Notes under the pieces: generated by a model
What the model saw: the letters and a program-made list of their open reading frames with translations, nothing else
Database searches by the model: none
What the model was told of the DNA's origin: nothing
Shown here: positions 1 through 5,415 of the stretch, piece after piece
How the letters are laid out: every line of letters begins with the position of its first letter
Position numbering within the stretch: position 1 is the stretch's first letter
Program-made: the position numbers and the translations under genes
Assembly: GCA_964584135.1 (NCBI GenBank)
Contig: CAZOYN010000048.1
Location: 1-6,153 of the forward strand
Length of the DNA stretch: 6,153 nt
Reading direction: 5' to 3'
DNA from: CAZOYN01 sp964584135
Lineage (GTDB): Bacteria; Patescibacteriota; Saccharimonadia; Saccharimonadales; UBA4665

Positions 1-30
1 CTTGCATATTAACCGTTATACGAATCCCGC
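1..30 (-). tRNA. tRNA-Gly (probably UCC), 5' part only, cut by window edge
   Basis: Read on the minus strand from position 30, the sequence starts GCGGGAT (5' acceptor strand), then TC, then a D arm of stem GTAT, loop AACGGTTA and stem ATAT, then G26 and the start of an anticodon stem, CAAG. It closely resembles the first 30 bases of the E. coli tRNA-Gly(UCC), which begins GCGGGCATCGTATAATGG. The anticodon lies outside the window, so the isotype is inferred from this resemblance. A strong promoter sits just upstream, which supports a real, independently transcribed RNA gene. Confidence 0.72.
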
Positions 31-42
31 GCAACAGAGGTG

Positions 43-51
43 ATTATACCA
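43..51 (-). promoter_or_regulatory. Extended -10 promoter of the partial tRNA gene
   Basis: On the minus strand this reads TGG followed by TATAAT, a perfect -10 hexamer (48-43) preceded by the TGn extension (51-49). No -35 hexamer is evident at 16-18 bp, as is common for extended -10 promoters. The expected start is near position 36, about 6 nt before the tRNA 5' end. The element lies 10 bp beyond the murA stop codon. Confidence 0.7.
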
Positions 52-61
52 CAATAACAGG

Positions 62-1582
62 CTAGAGCTCGTGCAGCACGGTAATTTTGGCTCCCAAAGA
101 GTTCAAGCGATCGGCCAGGTCTTCGTAGCCACGGTTGATGGTGTAGACATTGCGCAACATAGAGTTGCCTTTGGCTGCCAGCATGCCAATGAGTAACATA
201 ACGGCTGGGCGGATGCCGCTGGGGCAAACCACATCAGCCGCCCGCCAGCGGGTCGGGCCGTCAATGAAGGCCCGGTGCGGGTCAGCCAGTTCCACATTGA
301 CGCCGATTTTTTTCATCTCAGTATACATAAGGGCCCGGTCTTCATAGACCCAGTCGTGTATCAGGGTCCGGCCTTTAGCGACAGCGACAATCGGCACGAA
401 ATAGGGCAGGTTATCAATATTCAGGCCAGGGAAGGGCCGGCCGTAGAGTTTATCTATAGGGGCGACCAGTTCGCCATGGTGTTTATGGATGGTAATGTCC
501 ACCAGGTCGGTGTAGCCGTTTTCGGCTTTGTAGTGCTGGCTCTGGTCATAGCGCAAACCCATTTTTTCGAGTTTGAGCAGTTCGAGCTCCAGGAACTCAA
601 TCGGCGCCCGTTTAATGGTAATTGATGAATCAGTCGTCACGGCGGCCGATATAAAGGTCATAGCCTCGACCGGGTCTTCACTGGGAGCGTAAGTAATGTT
701 GCGCTTGATACTGGCAACGCCTTCAACACGCAGCGTCGTGGTACCAATGCCTTCCACTTTGACGCCGAGTTTGCGCAGGAATAAGCACAGCTCCTGCACG
801 GCGTAGTTAGCGCTGGCCATTTTAATGGTGGTGAGGCCGGGAGTTTTAGCGGCCGCCATTAAGGTGTTTTCGGTCGTGGTATCGCCAGATTCGTATAACA
901 CGACGGTGCGCCCGGGCAGTTGTTTTTTGACCGTTACGTTGTAGTGGCCGCTCTTGGTGACAACGTCAACGCCGAACTCTTCCAAAGCGTATAAGTGGGG
1001 TAGTACCGTGCGGCGGCCCAGCTCGCAACCGCCGGCGTAAGGAATCTGGAAAGACTTTTCGCGGTGCATCATGGGGCCAATAAACATGATGACACTGCGG
1101 GTTTTGCGGGCCGCTTCTTTATGCATCTCCTCGAGTTGCAGCCGGGCTGGCGGTTTGATTTCGAGGTCGCTACCAAGCCAGCGGATGTGGACGCCAATGC
1201 TTGATAAAACTTCGGTTAAACGGTTGACCTCTTCGATCCGGGGGACGTTCTTCAGCCGGGTAGTGCCATCATTTAATAAGCTGGCTGCTAGCAGCCCAAC
1301 CGTGGCGTTCTTGCTGGTTTTAGTCGTGATGGTGCCGCGGAGTTCATGGCCACCTTCAACATGTAGGTTAATCGCGCCGCTACTCAAATTAATGAGCGAC
1401 TTATTCAATACGTCACTAACCCGTCCCAAGGTTTCCAGACTCAGGTTCTGCCGGCCGTGTTCCATACGGTTTACCGCCGACTGGCTGGTGTTCAGCCGTC
1501 GGGCAAATTCAGCTTGGGTGAGGCCTCTTTCTTGCCTTATTTGAGCAATTAACTGGCCAATTTTCTCATTCGTTGCGGACAT
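62..1582 (-). CDS. murA: XRE helix-turn-helix fused to UDP-N-acetylglucosamine 1-carboxyvinyltransferase (MurA)
   Basis: MurA transfers enolpyruvate from phosphoenolpyruvate to the 3'-OH of UDP-GlcNAc in the cytoplasm, the first committed step of peptidoglycan synthesis. The 506-residue product has two parts. Residues about 8-65 are a canonical XRE/Cro-type HTH, with LTQAEFARRL and SQSAVNRMEHG as the turn and recognition helix. Residues about 69-506 are a full-length EPSP-synthase/MurA fold. Residues matching the E. coli active site are present: K91-N92 (K22-N23), R162 (R91), C186 in GGCELGRR (C115, the fosfomycin target), R191 (R120), D390 (D305) and R484 in NRGYE (R397). Ordinary MurA is about 420 residues with no HTH, so the fusion accounts for the extra length. 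The ATG at 1582 is supported by a promoter only 10 nt upstream and by an uninterrupted HTH; there is no Shine-Dalgarno sequence. The gene is divergent from glyA and ends in TAG. Catalytic function looks secure; DNA binding by the N-terminus is inferred from sequence. Confidence 0.95.
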   Translation of the reverse strand: MSATNEKIGQLIAQIRQERGLTQAEFARRLNTSQSAVNRMEHGRQNLSLETLGRVSDVLNKSLINLSSGAINLHVEGGHELRGTITTKTSKNATVGLLAASLLNDGTTRLKNVPRIEEVNRLTEVLSSIGVHIRWLGSDLEIKPPARLQLEEMHKEAARKTRSVIMFIGPMMHREKSFQIPYAGGCELGRRTVLPHLYALEEFGVDVVTKSGHYNVTVKKQLPGRTVVLYESGDTTTENTLMAAAKTPGLTTIKMASANYAVQELCLFLRKLGVKVEGIGTTTLRVEGVASIKRNITYAPSEDPVEAMTFISAAVTTDSSITIKRAPIEFLELELLKLEKMGLRYDQSQHYKAENGYTDLVDITIHKHHGELVAPIDKLYGRPFPGLNIDNLPYFVPIVAVAKGRTLIHDWVYEDRALMYTEMKKIGVNVELADPHRAFIDGPTRWRAADVVCPSGIRPAVMLLIGMLAAKGNSMLRNVYTINRGYEDLADRLNSLGAKITVLHEL

Positions 1583-1592
1583 TCGTCTAAGG

Positions 1593-1621
1593 ATAATACC
1601 ATATATGATATATCAAAACAA
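1593..1621 (-). promoter_or_regulatory. murA promoter (-35 TTGTTT, 17 bp, extended -10 TATTAT)
   Basis: On the minus strand TTGTTT (1621-1616) is followed by a 17-bp spacer and TATTAT (1598-1593), with TGG directly before the -10 box, making it an extended -10. The last base of the -10 is 10 nt from the ATG, so transcription should start about 4 nt before the start codon. No ribosome-binding site fits in that leader, which suggests leaderless translation. Confidence 0.65.
1606..1615. promoter_or_regulatory. Candidate operator: perfect 10-bp palindrome TGATATATCA
   Basis: TGATATATCA is its own reverse complement and lies wholly within the spacer between the -35 and -10 boxes of the murA promoter, a position where a bound XRE protein would block RNA polymerase. 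The neighbouring gene encodes an XRE domain, so autoregulation is a reasonable inference. AT-rich palindromes can also occur by chance, so binding is unproven. Confidence 0.4.
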
Positions 1622-1630
1622 CGTCGTTTT
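1615..1630. promoter_or_regulatory. Imperfect 16-bp palindrome in the murA-glyA gap
   Basis: AAAACAACGTCGTTTT is symmetric about 1622/1623 except for one mismatched pair (1620 and 1625). It abuts the palindrome at 1606-1615 and covers the murA -35 box. It could be a second operator half-site for a regulator of murA or glyA. The ACGTCGTT core recurs at 5410-5417, which may be coincidence. Confidence 0.3.
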
Positions 1631-1655
1631 TGTGCGCTTTTTGTCTCGGTCGGGC

Positions 1656-1664
1656 TGGTATAAT
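1656..1664 (+). promoter_or_regulatory. glyA extended -10 promoter (TGGTATAAT)
   Basis: TGG followed by TATAAT (1659-1664) is a perfect extended -10. No good -35 hexamer is seen at 16-18 bp. The predicted transcription start is near 1671, only about 2 nt before the glyA ATG at 1673, and no Shine-Dalgarno sequence precedes that ATG. The glyA mRNA is therefore predicted to be essentially leaderless. Confidence 0.72.
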
Positions 1665-1672
1665 GATAGCAC

Positions 1673-2950
1673 ATGATTGACAAGCTAGTTGCCAAATTGA
1701 TTGCCGCCGAGGAAAAGCGGCAACGTGAAGGGCTGGAATTAATCCCTTCCGAAAACTACGTGAGCCGCGACGTGTTGACTGCCATGGGCAGTGTCTTTAC
1801 CAATAAGTATTCCGAGGGTTACCCCGGCCGTCGTTACTATGGTGGCCAGGAAAATACCGACAAAGTCGAGCAGCTGGCCATTGACCGCGCCAAGCAATTG
1901 TTTAAGGCCGACCATGCTAACGTCCAGCCATTATCCGGTGCCCCCGCCAACATCGCTGTCTACCAGGCATGGCTAGAACCAGGCGACACCGTCATGGCTA
2001 TGAAACTTGACCAAGGCGGCCACCTAACGCATGGCCAACCAATTACGAGCAGCGCCAAATTATATAATTTTGTACGCTATGGCATGAAAGACATTGAGAC
2101 TGGTGAAATTGACTACGACGAGATGCGCGAAGTAGCCCTAAAAACCAAGCCAAAAATTCTCCTAGCCGGCTTTAGTGGTTACCCGCGCATGCTTGACTAT
2201 GCTAAATTCGCTGAAATTGGTAACGAAGTCGGTGCGCTGCTTATGGCCGATATGGCCCACATTGCTGGCCTGATTGCTGCCGGTGTAGCTGAGAACCCTT
2301 TTGATTATGGATTTCATGTAATTACTACTACTACGCACAAAACACTGCGCGGCCCTCGTGGCGGGATGATCCTCACTAAGGGCAAAGTAGGTAATCCACT
2401 AAAAGCGGTTGACAAGACAATTGAGAACTTGCCGACCCTCATTGACCGTGAAGTTTTCCCTGGTTTCCAAGGCGGCCCACACGAGCACACTATTGCCGCT
2501 AAAGCCGTTAGCTTCCGCGAAGCCGGATTACCTGAATTTAAAGTGTATGCCGAACAGATTCTCAAAAACGCTTCTCGCTTGGCAGACGAACTCCAAAAGC
2601 AAGGCTTTAAATTAGTCACCAATGGCACGAGCAATCATTTGATACAAATCGATATGGTAAAAAGCTTTGATATTAATGGCCGTGAAACCCAAGAGCTACT
2701 AGATAAAATTAATCTGAGTGCCAACTGCAATGCCATCCCAAATGACACGTTACCGCCGTACCGACCAAGTGGTCTGCGTCTTGGCACTCCGGCTATAACT
2801 ACCCGCGGACTGGTTGAGTCAGACATGGCTCAAGTAGCCAGCTGGATGAAGCAAGCCATCATTAACAGGGAAGAACCGATCAAACTTAACGTGTTAAGAG
2901 ACGAAGTGAAAACCTTTGCCCTGGGCTTCCCGCTGCCGAGTGATGACTAA
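1673..2950 (+). CDS. glyA: Serine hydroxymethyltransferase
   Basis: This cytoplasmic PLP enzyme interconverts serine and glycine while charging tetrahydrofolate with a one-carbon unit, feeding glycine, purine, thymidylate and methionine metabolism. The 425-residue protein matches the family length (E. coli 417) and is collinear throughout. Visible signatures are LIPSENYVS (24-32), the TNKYSEGYPGRRYYGG block (43-58), GGHLTHG (115-121), the PLP-contacting ADMAHIAGL with D193 and H196 (192-200), the Schiff-base lysine K223 in TTTTHKTLRGPRGG (218-231), and the carboxylate-binding arginine R369 in SGLRLGTPA. The start is the first ATG after a perfect extended -10 and leaves almost no 5' leader. 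The gene is divergent from murA and converges on the next gene, with the stop codons overlapping. No key residue is missing, so the call is secure. Confidence 0.98.
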   Translation: MIDKLVAKLIAAEEKRQREGLELIPSENYVSRDVLTAMGSVFTNKYSEGYPGRRYYGGQENTDKVEQLAIDRAKQLFKADHANVQPLSGAPANIAVYQAWLEPGDTVMAMKLDQGGHLTHGQPITSSAKLYNFVRYGMKDIETGEIDYDEMREVALKTKPKILLAGFSGYPRMLDYAKFAEIGNEVGALLMADMAHIAGLIAAGVAENPFDYGFHVITTTTHKTLRGPRGGMILTKGKVGNPLKAVDKTIENLPTLIDREVFPGFQGGPHEHTIAAKAVSFREAGLPEFKVYAEQILKNASRLADELQKQGFKLVTNGTSNHLIQIDMVKSFDINGRETQELLDKINLSANCNAIPNDTLPPYRPSGLRLGTPAITTRGLVESDMAQVASWMKQAIINREEPIKLNVLRDEVKTFALGFPLPSDD

Positions 2951-3459
2951 CTTTGTTGTGATAGAACATCGCCAAAGAAGTGGTCCAGGTCTGCCGCCGA
3001 GTCATAATCGAAAATCTCAACCAGCTTGTCTAAAAATACAATGTCGCTGGCTGTATCAATAAATAAGTCAGTTATGCCACGTAAAACACTATTGTCTGGG
3101 CCGCCTTGGTAGGTATCATATTCTTGACAACCAGAAAGTTGGCTGAAAAGCTTAGTGCGCTTAGCGATGGCATCAATATGTAAATTGGCTAATGAAGTAA
3201 TCCGCGCAGTCGTATCCTCTTCGCTTTCAAAGATGGCTTTGGTTAGGCTACGGTAGGCGTCAACTACCGCTTCTCGGCCGTTGCGCGCATCATCAATGTT
3301 TTCGAACGTCGGATTGTAGAAGAAACGTGTGCAATTTCTTTTAAACGCTATTTGGCTCGCGTCAAATGCGCTAACATACTGCAAGAGTTCAGGCATCTCA
3401 TCTGGAAAGATCAGGCTTGGTGGGTTGGGTGCGCCCTCGCCCCTAGCGTGTGCAGTCAT
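2947..3459 (-). CDS. Hypothetical protein, 170 residues, family not recognised
   Basis: I do not recognise a family. The product is acidic, probably mostly helical and soluble, with no signal peptide or membrane segment. The first 20 residues are Pro/Gly/Ala-rich and probably flexible. The rest has runs such as DEMPELLQYVSAFDASQIAF (20-39), EAVVDAYRSLTKAIFESEED (63-82) and, near the C-terminus, DIVFLDKLVEIFDYDSAADL (139-158). Cysteines are C43 and C111, with no metal-binding pattern. The gene is likely real because a near-consensus promoter ends 7 nt before the ATG and the frame fills the gap between glyA and murB. Its TAG stop overlaps the glyA TAA on the opposite strand. There is no Shine-Dalgarno sequence, in keeping with a leaderless start. 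Function is unknown. Confidence 0.8.
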   Translation of the reverse strand: MTAHARGEGAPNPPSLIFPDEMPELLQYVSAFDASQIAFKRNCTRFFYNPTFENIDDARNGREAVVDAYRSLTKAIFESEEDTTARITSLANLHIDAIAKRTKLFSQLSGCQEYDTYQGGPDNSVLRGITDLFIDTASDIVFLDKLVEIFDYDSAADLDHFFGDVLSQQS

Positions 3460-3466
3460 TATTTAT

Positions 3467-3495
3467 ATAATAAAGGTAAGTCTAGGTCAAGTCAA
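3467..3495 (-). promoter_or_regulatory. Sigma-70-type promoter of the 170-residue gene
   Basis: On the minus strand TTGACT (3495-3490) is followed by a 17-bp spacer and TATTAT (3472-3467), close to consensus in both boxes and exact in spacing. Only 7 nt separate the -10 box from the ATG at 3459, so the transcript should begin about 1 nt before the start codon. This is the clearest two-box promoter in the window. Confidence 0.8.
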
Positions 3496-3557
3496 TACTT
3501 ATTAGCGGCCAACCCGAGTTTTTCGACCAGTGGTTTATTTGAGTTGCCGGCACTCAT
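3492..3557 (-). CDS. Possible 21-residue ORF or gene remnant overlapping the murB stop
   Basis: The murB stop TGA is part of ATGA, and the overlapping ATG (3557-3555) opens a 21-codon frame, MSAGNSNKPLVEKLGLAANKY, ending at TGA 3494-3492. Such an overlap would allow translational coupling to murB; a weak GGAA lies 8 nt before the ATG. From memory of the family, the KPLVEKLGL stretch resembles the N-terminus of DUF3052 proteins, which often begin with a KPLxxKLGIKPG-like segment. The rest of such a protein is absent, since stops follow soon in this frame and the next gene's promoter begins there. It may be a truncated remnant, a real micropeptide, or chance. Confidence 0.35.
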   Translation of the reverse strand: MSAGNSNKPLVEKLGLAANKY

Positions 3558-4582
3558 GGCAGTAATTCCGGTTCCTGCACTAGAGTAATGCCAAACTTAG
3601 CCTGTACGGCGTCAATAATTTTTTGCTTGAAGTGCAGAAGTGCGGCCGTGTTCGGGGCTTGCTCGTTGATAAGTACCAGCGGCTGCGACGGCCAGGTAGC
3701 CATACCAGTTTCGCTGTCATGGATATCTTTAAAACCGGCCTTTTCGATTAGCCACGCCGCCGGTAACTTAACCGAGCCGTCGGCTTGCGGCCAATTTGGA
3801 ATGTCGGGATAGTTGTCGCGCAGTTCTAGTAACTTGCTGGCAGGGACCATCGGATTAGCAAAAAATGAGCCAGTATTGTGTATGACGGCCGGGTCGGGCA
3901 GTTTGTGGCTGCGGATATCAATCACTGCGGCCCGCAAAACGGCTGGCGTAACATCGCTGATGCCATGCTCGTCAAAATATGTTTGAACCAAAGGGTAGTA
4001 TGGGCCCGGCGGGTTGCCTTTAGTGAGGTGCAGTGTGAGGGCGGTAATAAAAAAGCGGCCGTGGTCAGTGGTTTTAAAACGGCTCGTGCGGTAACCAAAG
4101 CCGCAATCACTGGCCGGGATAGTAATATAATCACCGACTTGGGTGTCAAAAGCCTCGACGCTGACCAAGGTCTGAGATATTTCTTGTCCATAGGCCCCCA
4201 CATTTTGTACCGGCGTCGCGCCGGTACTGCCGGGGATCAGGCTCAGGGCTTCAATGCCGGTCAGGCCGGCCTGTACGGTACGCTCCACCACGCTATCCCA
4301 CACTTCGCCGGCGCCGGCGGTCACATAGGCGTTGGTGGCGTCTTCATCAAACAGTTCAAAGCGCAGGATCTTGTTGACGATCACCAGGCCGGGGAAGCCT
4401 TCGTCGCGCCAGACTATGTTGCTGCCACCACCAATCATAATGGCTGGCAACCGGAGCGTTTGGGCCCAGCTGAGGGCCTCGAGGAGTTCCATGCGGTCGT
4501 GGACTGCAACCAGGTGGGCGGCTTGGCCACCCAGGTGCATGGTGGAGTAATCGGCCAGGGAAACATTATCCAGAAATTGCAT
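3554..4582 (-). CDS. murB: UDP-N-acetylenolpyruvoylglucosamine reductase (type I MurB)
   Basis: MurB is a cytoplasmic FAD enzyme that uses NADPH to reduce the enolpyruvyl group made by MurA, giving UDP-MurNAc. With the start chosen here it has 342 residues. It shows the FAD-binding loop GGGSN (51-55), the IPGSTGATPVQNVGAYGQE block (116-134), FGYR with Y164 and R165 (E. coli Y158 and R159), GSFFANP with the proton-donor S239 (E. coli S229), and EPE with E339 (E. coli E325). The Tyr-containing insert and overall alignment fit E. coli-type MurB. Only 3 residues follow E339, against 17 in E. coli, so the C-terminal tail is missing. In-frame ATGs exist further upstream at 4684 and 4591, but a TATAAT box overlaps the 4591 ATG, so 4582 is the best start and would be leaderless. 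The gene is divergent from an XRE regulator and ends in TGA. Confidence 0.96.
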   Translation of the reverse strand: MQFLDNVSLADYSTMHLGGQAAHLVAVHDRMELLEALSWAQTLRLPAIMIGGGSNIVWRDEGFPGLVIVNKILRFELFDEDATNAYVTAGAGEVWDSVVERTVQAGLTGIEALSLIPGSTGATPVQNVGAYGQEISQTLVSVEAFDTQVGDYITIPASDCGFGYRTSRFKTTDHGRFFITALTLHLTKGNPPGPYYPLVQTYFDEHGISDVTPAVLRAAVIDIRSHKLPDPAVIHNTGSFFANPMVPASKLLELRDNYPDIPNWPQADGSVKLPAAWLIEKAGFKDIHDSETGMATWPSQPLVLINEQAPNTAALLHFKQKIIDAVQAKFGITLVQEPELLP

Positions 4583-4589
4583 GTGCTTC

Positions 4590-4597
4590 ATTATACA
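4590..4597 (-). promoter_or_regulatory. murB -10 promoter element (TATAAT)
   Basis: On the minus strand TG is followed immediately by TATAAT (4595-4590). The TG is one base closer than in a classic extended -10, and no convincing -35 is visible. Seven nt separate the box from the ATG at 4582, so the transcript would start about 1 nt before the start codon. The nearby 8-bp palindrome GCCCGGGC (4604-4611) lies in the middle of the divergent murB-XRE gap. Confidence 0.6.
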
Positions 4598-4629
4598 GGG
4601 AACGCCCGGGCTTGCATCCTGACGGGACA

Positions 4630-4635
4630 AGGAGG
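4630..4635 (+). promoter_or_regulatory. Shine-Dalgarno AGGAGG of the XRE gene
   Basis: AGGAGG ends 4 nt before the ATG at 4640 and 13 nt before a second in-frame ATG at 4649, which favours the first as start. The same AGGAGG-N4-ATG spacing occurs at the glycosylase gene, so short spacing appears normal for this genome. Confidence 0.75.
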
Positions 4636-4639
4636 TACT

Positions 4640-5206
4640 ATGAATTACATGAACGAGCACAATGCAGCCAACGCGCCGTTTCAAACGCTCGGTTCGCAGC
4701 TGAAGTTTTTACGGGAGCAATCTAAGCAAAGCCTGGCAGAAGTGTCGGGCGCGGTTGAAATTGACCAGGGGCTGCTGGAGCGCATCGAGGCAGGCCAGGT
4801 ACGGCCAGCCGAAGATATTTTATTACTTTTAATAAGCCATTTTGACGTGCTAGACAAGGAGGCGGTCCGCCTCTGGGAAATGGCCGGCTACGAGGGCGAT
4901 GTCCCTGAACAGATCCGCGCTGATGTGACACCGGCCAGTAAATCAATTGTGATGCTCCTAGCCCTGGACGTGCGCACGATTTATAGCGACGGGCTTGATA
5001 TTAACTGCAATCAGGCGGGGGTTACCCTCAGTTTCAACCAATCGGCTGGCCAAGGGCAGCCAACACCTGTGGCTCGGCTGGGTATGAGTTATCAACAGGC
5101 TGAAAACGTCCTGGCCACACTGCAACAGGCCTTGCTGCACGCAAAATACTTGCGGGGGCCAAAAGCCTTGCCGCCGACTACTGACTCCCCTGAAAACCAA
5201 CTGTAA
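4640..5206 (+). CDS. XRE-family transcriptional regulator with C-terminal DUF3467-like region
   Basis: The 188-residue protein is probably a cytoplasmic DNA-binding regulator. Residues about 16-70 form an XRE HTH: LGSQLKFLREQSKQSLAEVS, then GLLERIEAGQVRPAEDILLLL, with the ERIEAGQ turn typical of the family. A linker (80-100) leads to a second region (about 102-170) with a beta-rich half (VRTIYSDGLDINC, GVTLSFNQ, PVARLGMS) and a final amphipathic helix (YQQAENVLATLQQALLHAK). That arrangement recalls DUF3467 domains, but I cannot confirm the match. Codons upstream of 4640 in this frame lie antisense to murB and are not expected to be translated. Divergent placement 57 bp from murB suggests control of murB and/or itself, an inference from layout. 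No confident promoter of its own was identified. Confidence 0.85.
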   Translation: MNYMNEHNAANAPFQTLGSQLKFLREQSKQSLAEVSGAVEIDQGLLERIEAGQVRPAEDILLLLISHFDVLDKEAVRLWEMAGYEGDVPEQIRADVTPASKSIVMLLALDVRTIYSDGLDINCNQAGVTLSFNQSAGQGQPTPVARLGMSYQQAENVLATLQQALLHAKYLRGPKALPPTTDSPENQL

Positions 5207-5210
5207 GAAT

Positions 5211-5234
5211 TGTTACAGCGCGAATACTGTAGCA
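5211..5234 (+). other. Hairpin just after the XRE gene
   Basis: TGTTACAG (5211-5218) can pair with CTGTAGCA (5227-5234) across the 8-nt loop CGCGAATA, giving 8 bp with one G-U pair. It begins 5 nt after the XRE stop codon, where a terminator would be expected. No U-tract follows, so it is not a convincing intrinsic terminator. It could be a transcript-end stabiliser or chance. Confidence 0.3.
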
Positions 5235-5280
5235 GGCTTATGCTTATACGGTTTTGGGCAACATAATAGAAAGGCGAGTA

Positions 5281-5367
5281 ATGACCCTCGAGAAGATGCT
5301 AAAAAGTCTTCAGACATTAGCAGAACAAACAAACCCCCAAGCCCCGTCTCTTAAGAATAAAAAGTAA
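5281..5367 (+). CDS. Possible small protein, 28 residues
   Basis: An ATG at 5281 preceded by AAGG (5271-5274, 6 nt spacing) opens a 28-codon frame, beginning MTLEKMLKSLQTLAEQTNP and ending in a Lys-rich tail, KNKK, before TAA. The first half could form an amphipathic helix and the end is basic. I recognise no family. It lies in the 209-bp gap between the XRE gene and the convergent glycosylase gene, and could be co-transcribed with the XRE gene. A frame of this size can arise by chance; the ribosome-binding site is the main support. Confidence 0.35.
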   Translation: MTLEKMLKSLQTLAEQTNPQAPSLKNKK

Positions 5368-5415
5368 AAACTTATCCTTATCACGTCGAAACAGGCAAAC
5401 TAAAATAAAACGTCG

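Noticed and set aside
275..625. Plus-strand frame of 116 codons
   Set aside because: It lies antisense within the murA coding region, and its product shows no domain or ribosome-binding site.
1071..1544. Plus-strand frame of 157 codons
   Set aside because: It is antisense to the HTH and N-terminal MurA region. Its composition is Ser/Arg/Leu-rich as expected for a shadow frame.
2314..2634. Minus-strand frame of 106 codons inside glyA
   Set aside because: It is antisense to the conserved PLP-binding part of glyA with no independent support.
3878..4639. Long plus-strand open frame continuous with the XRE gene (442 codons in total)
   Set aside because: It is antisense to murB, whose active-site motifs are intact. 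The XRE gene has a strong Shine-Dalgarno and ATG at 4640.
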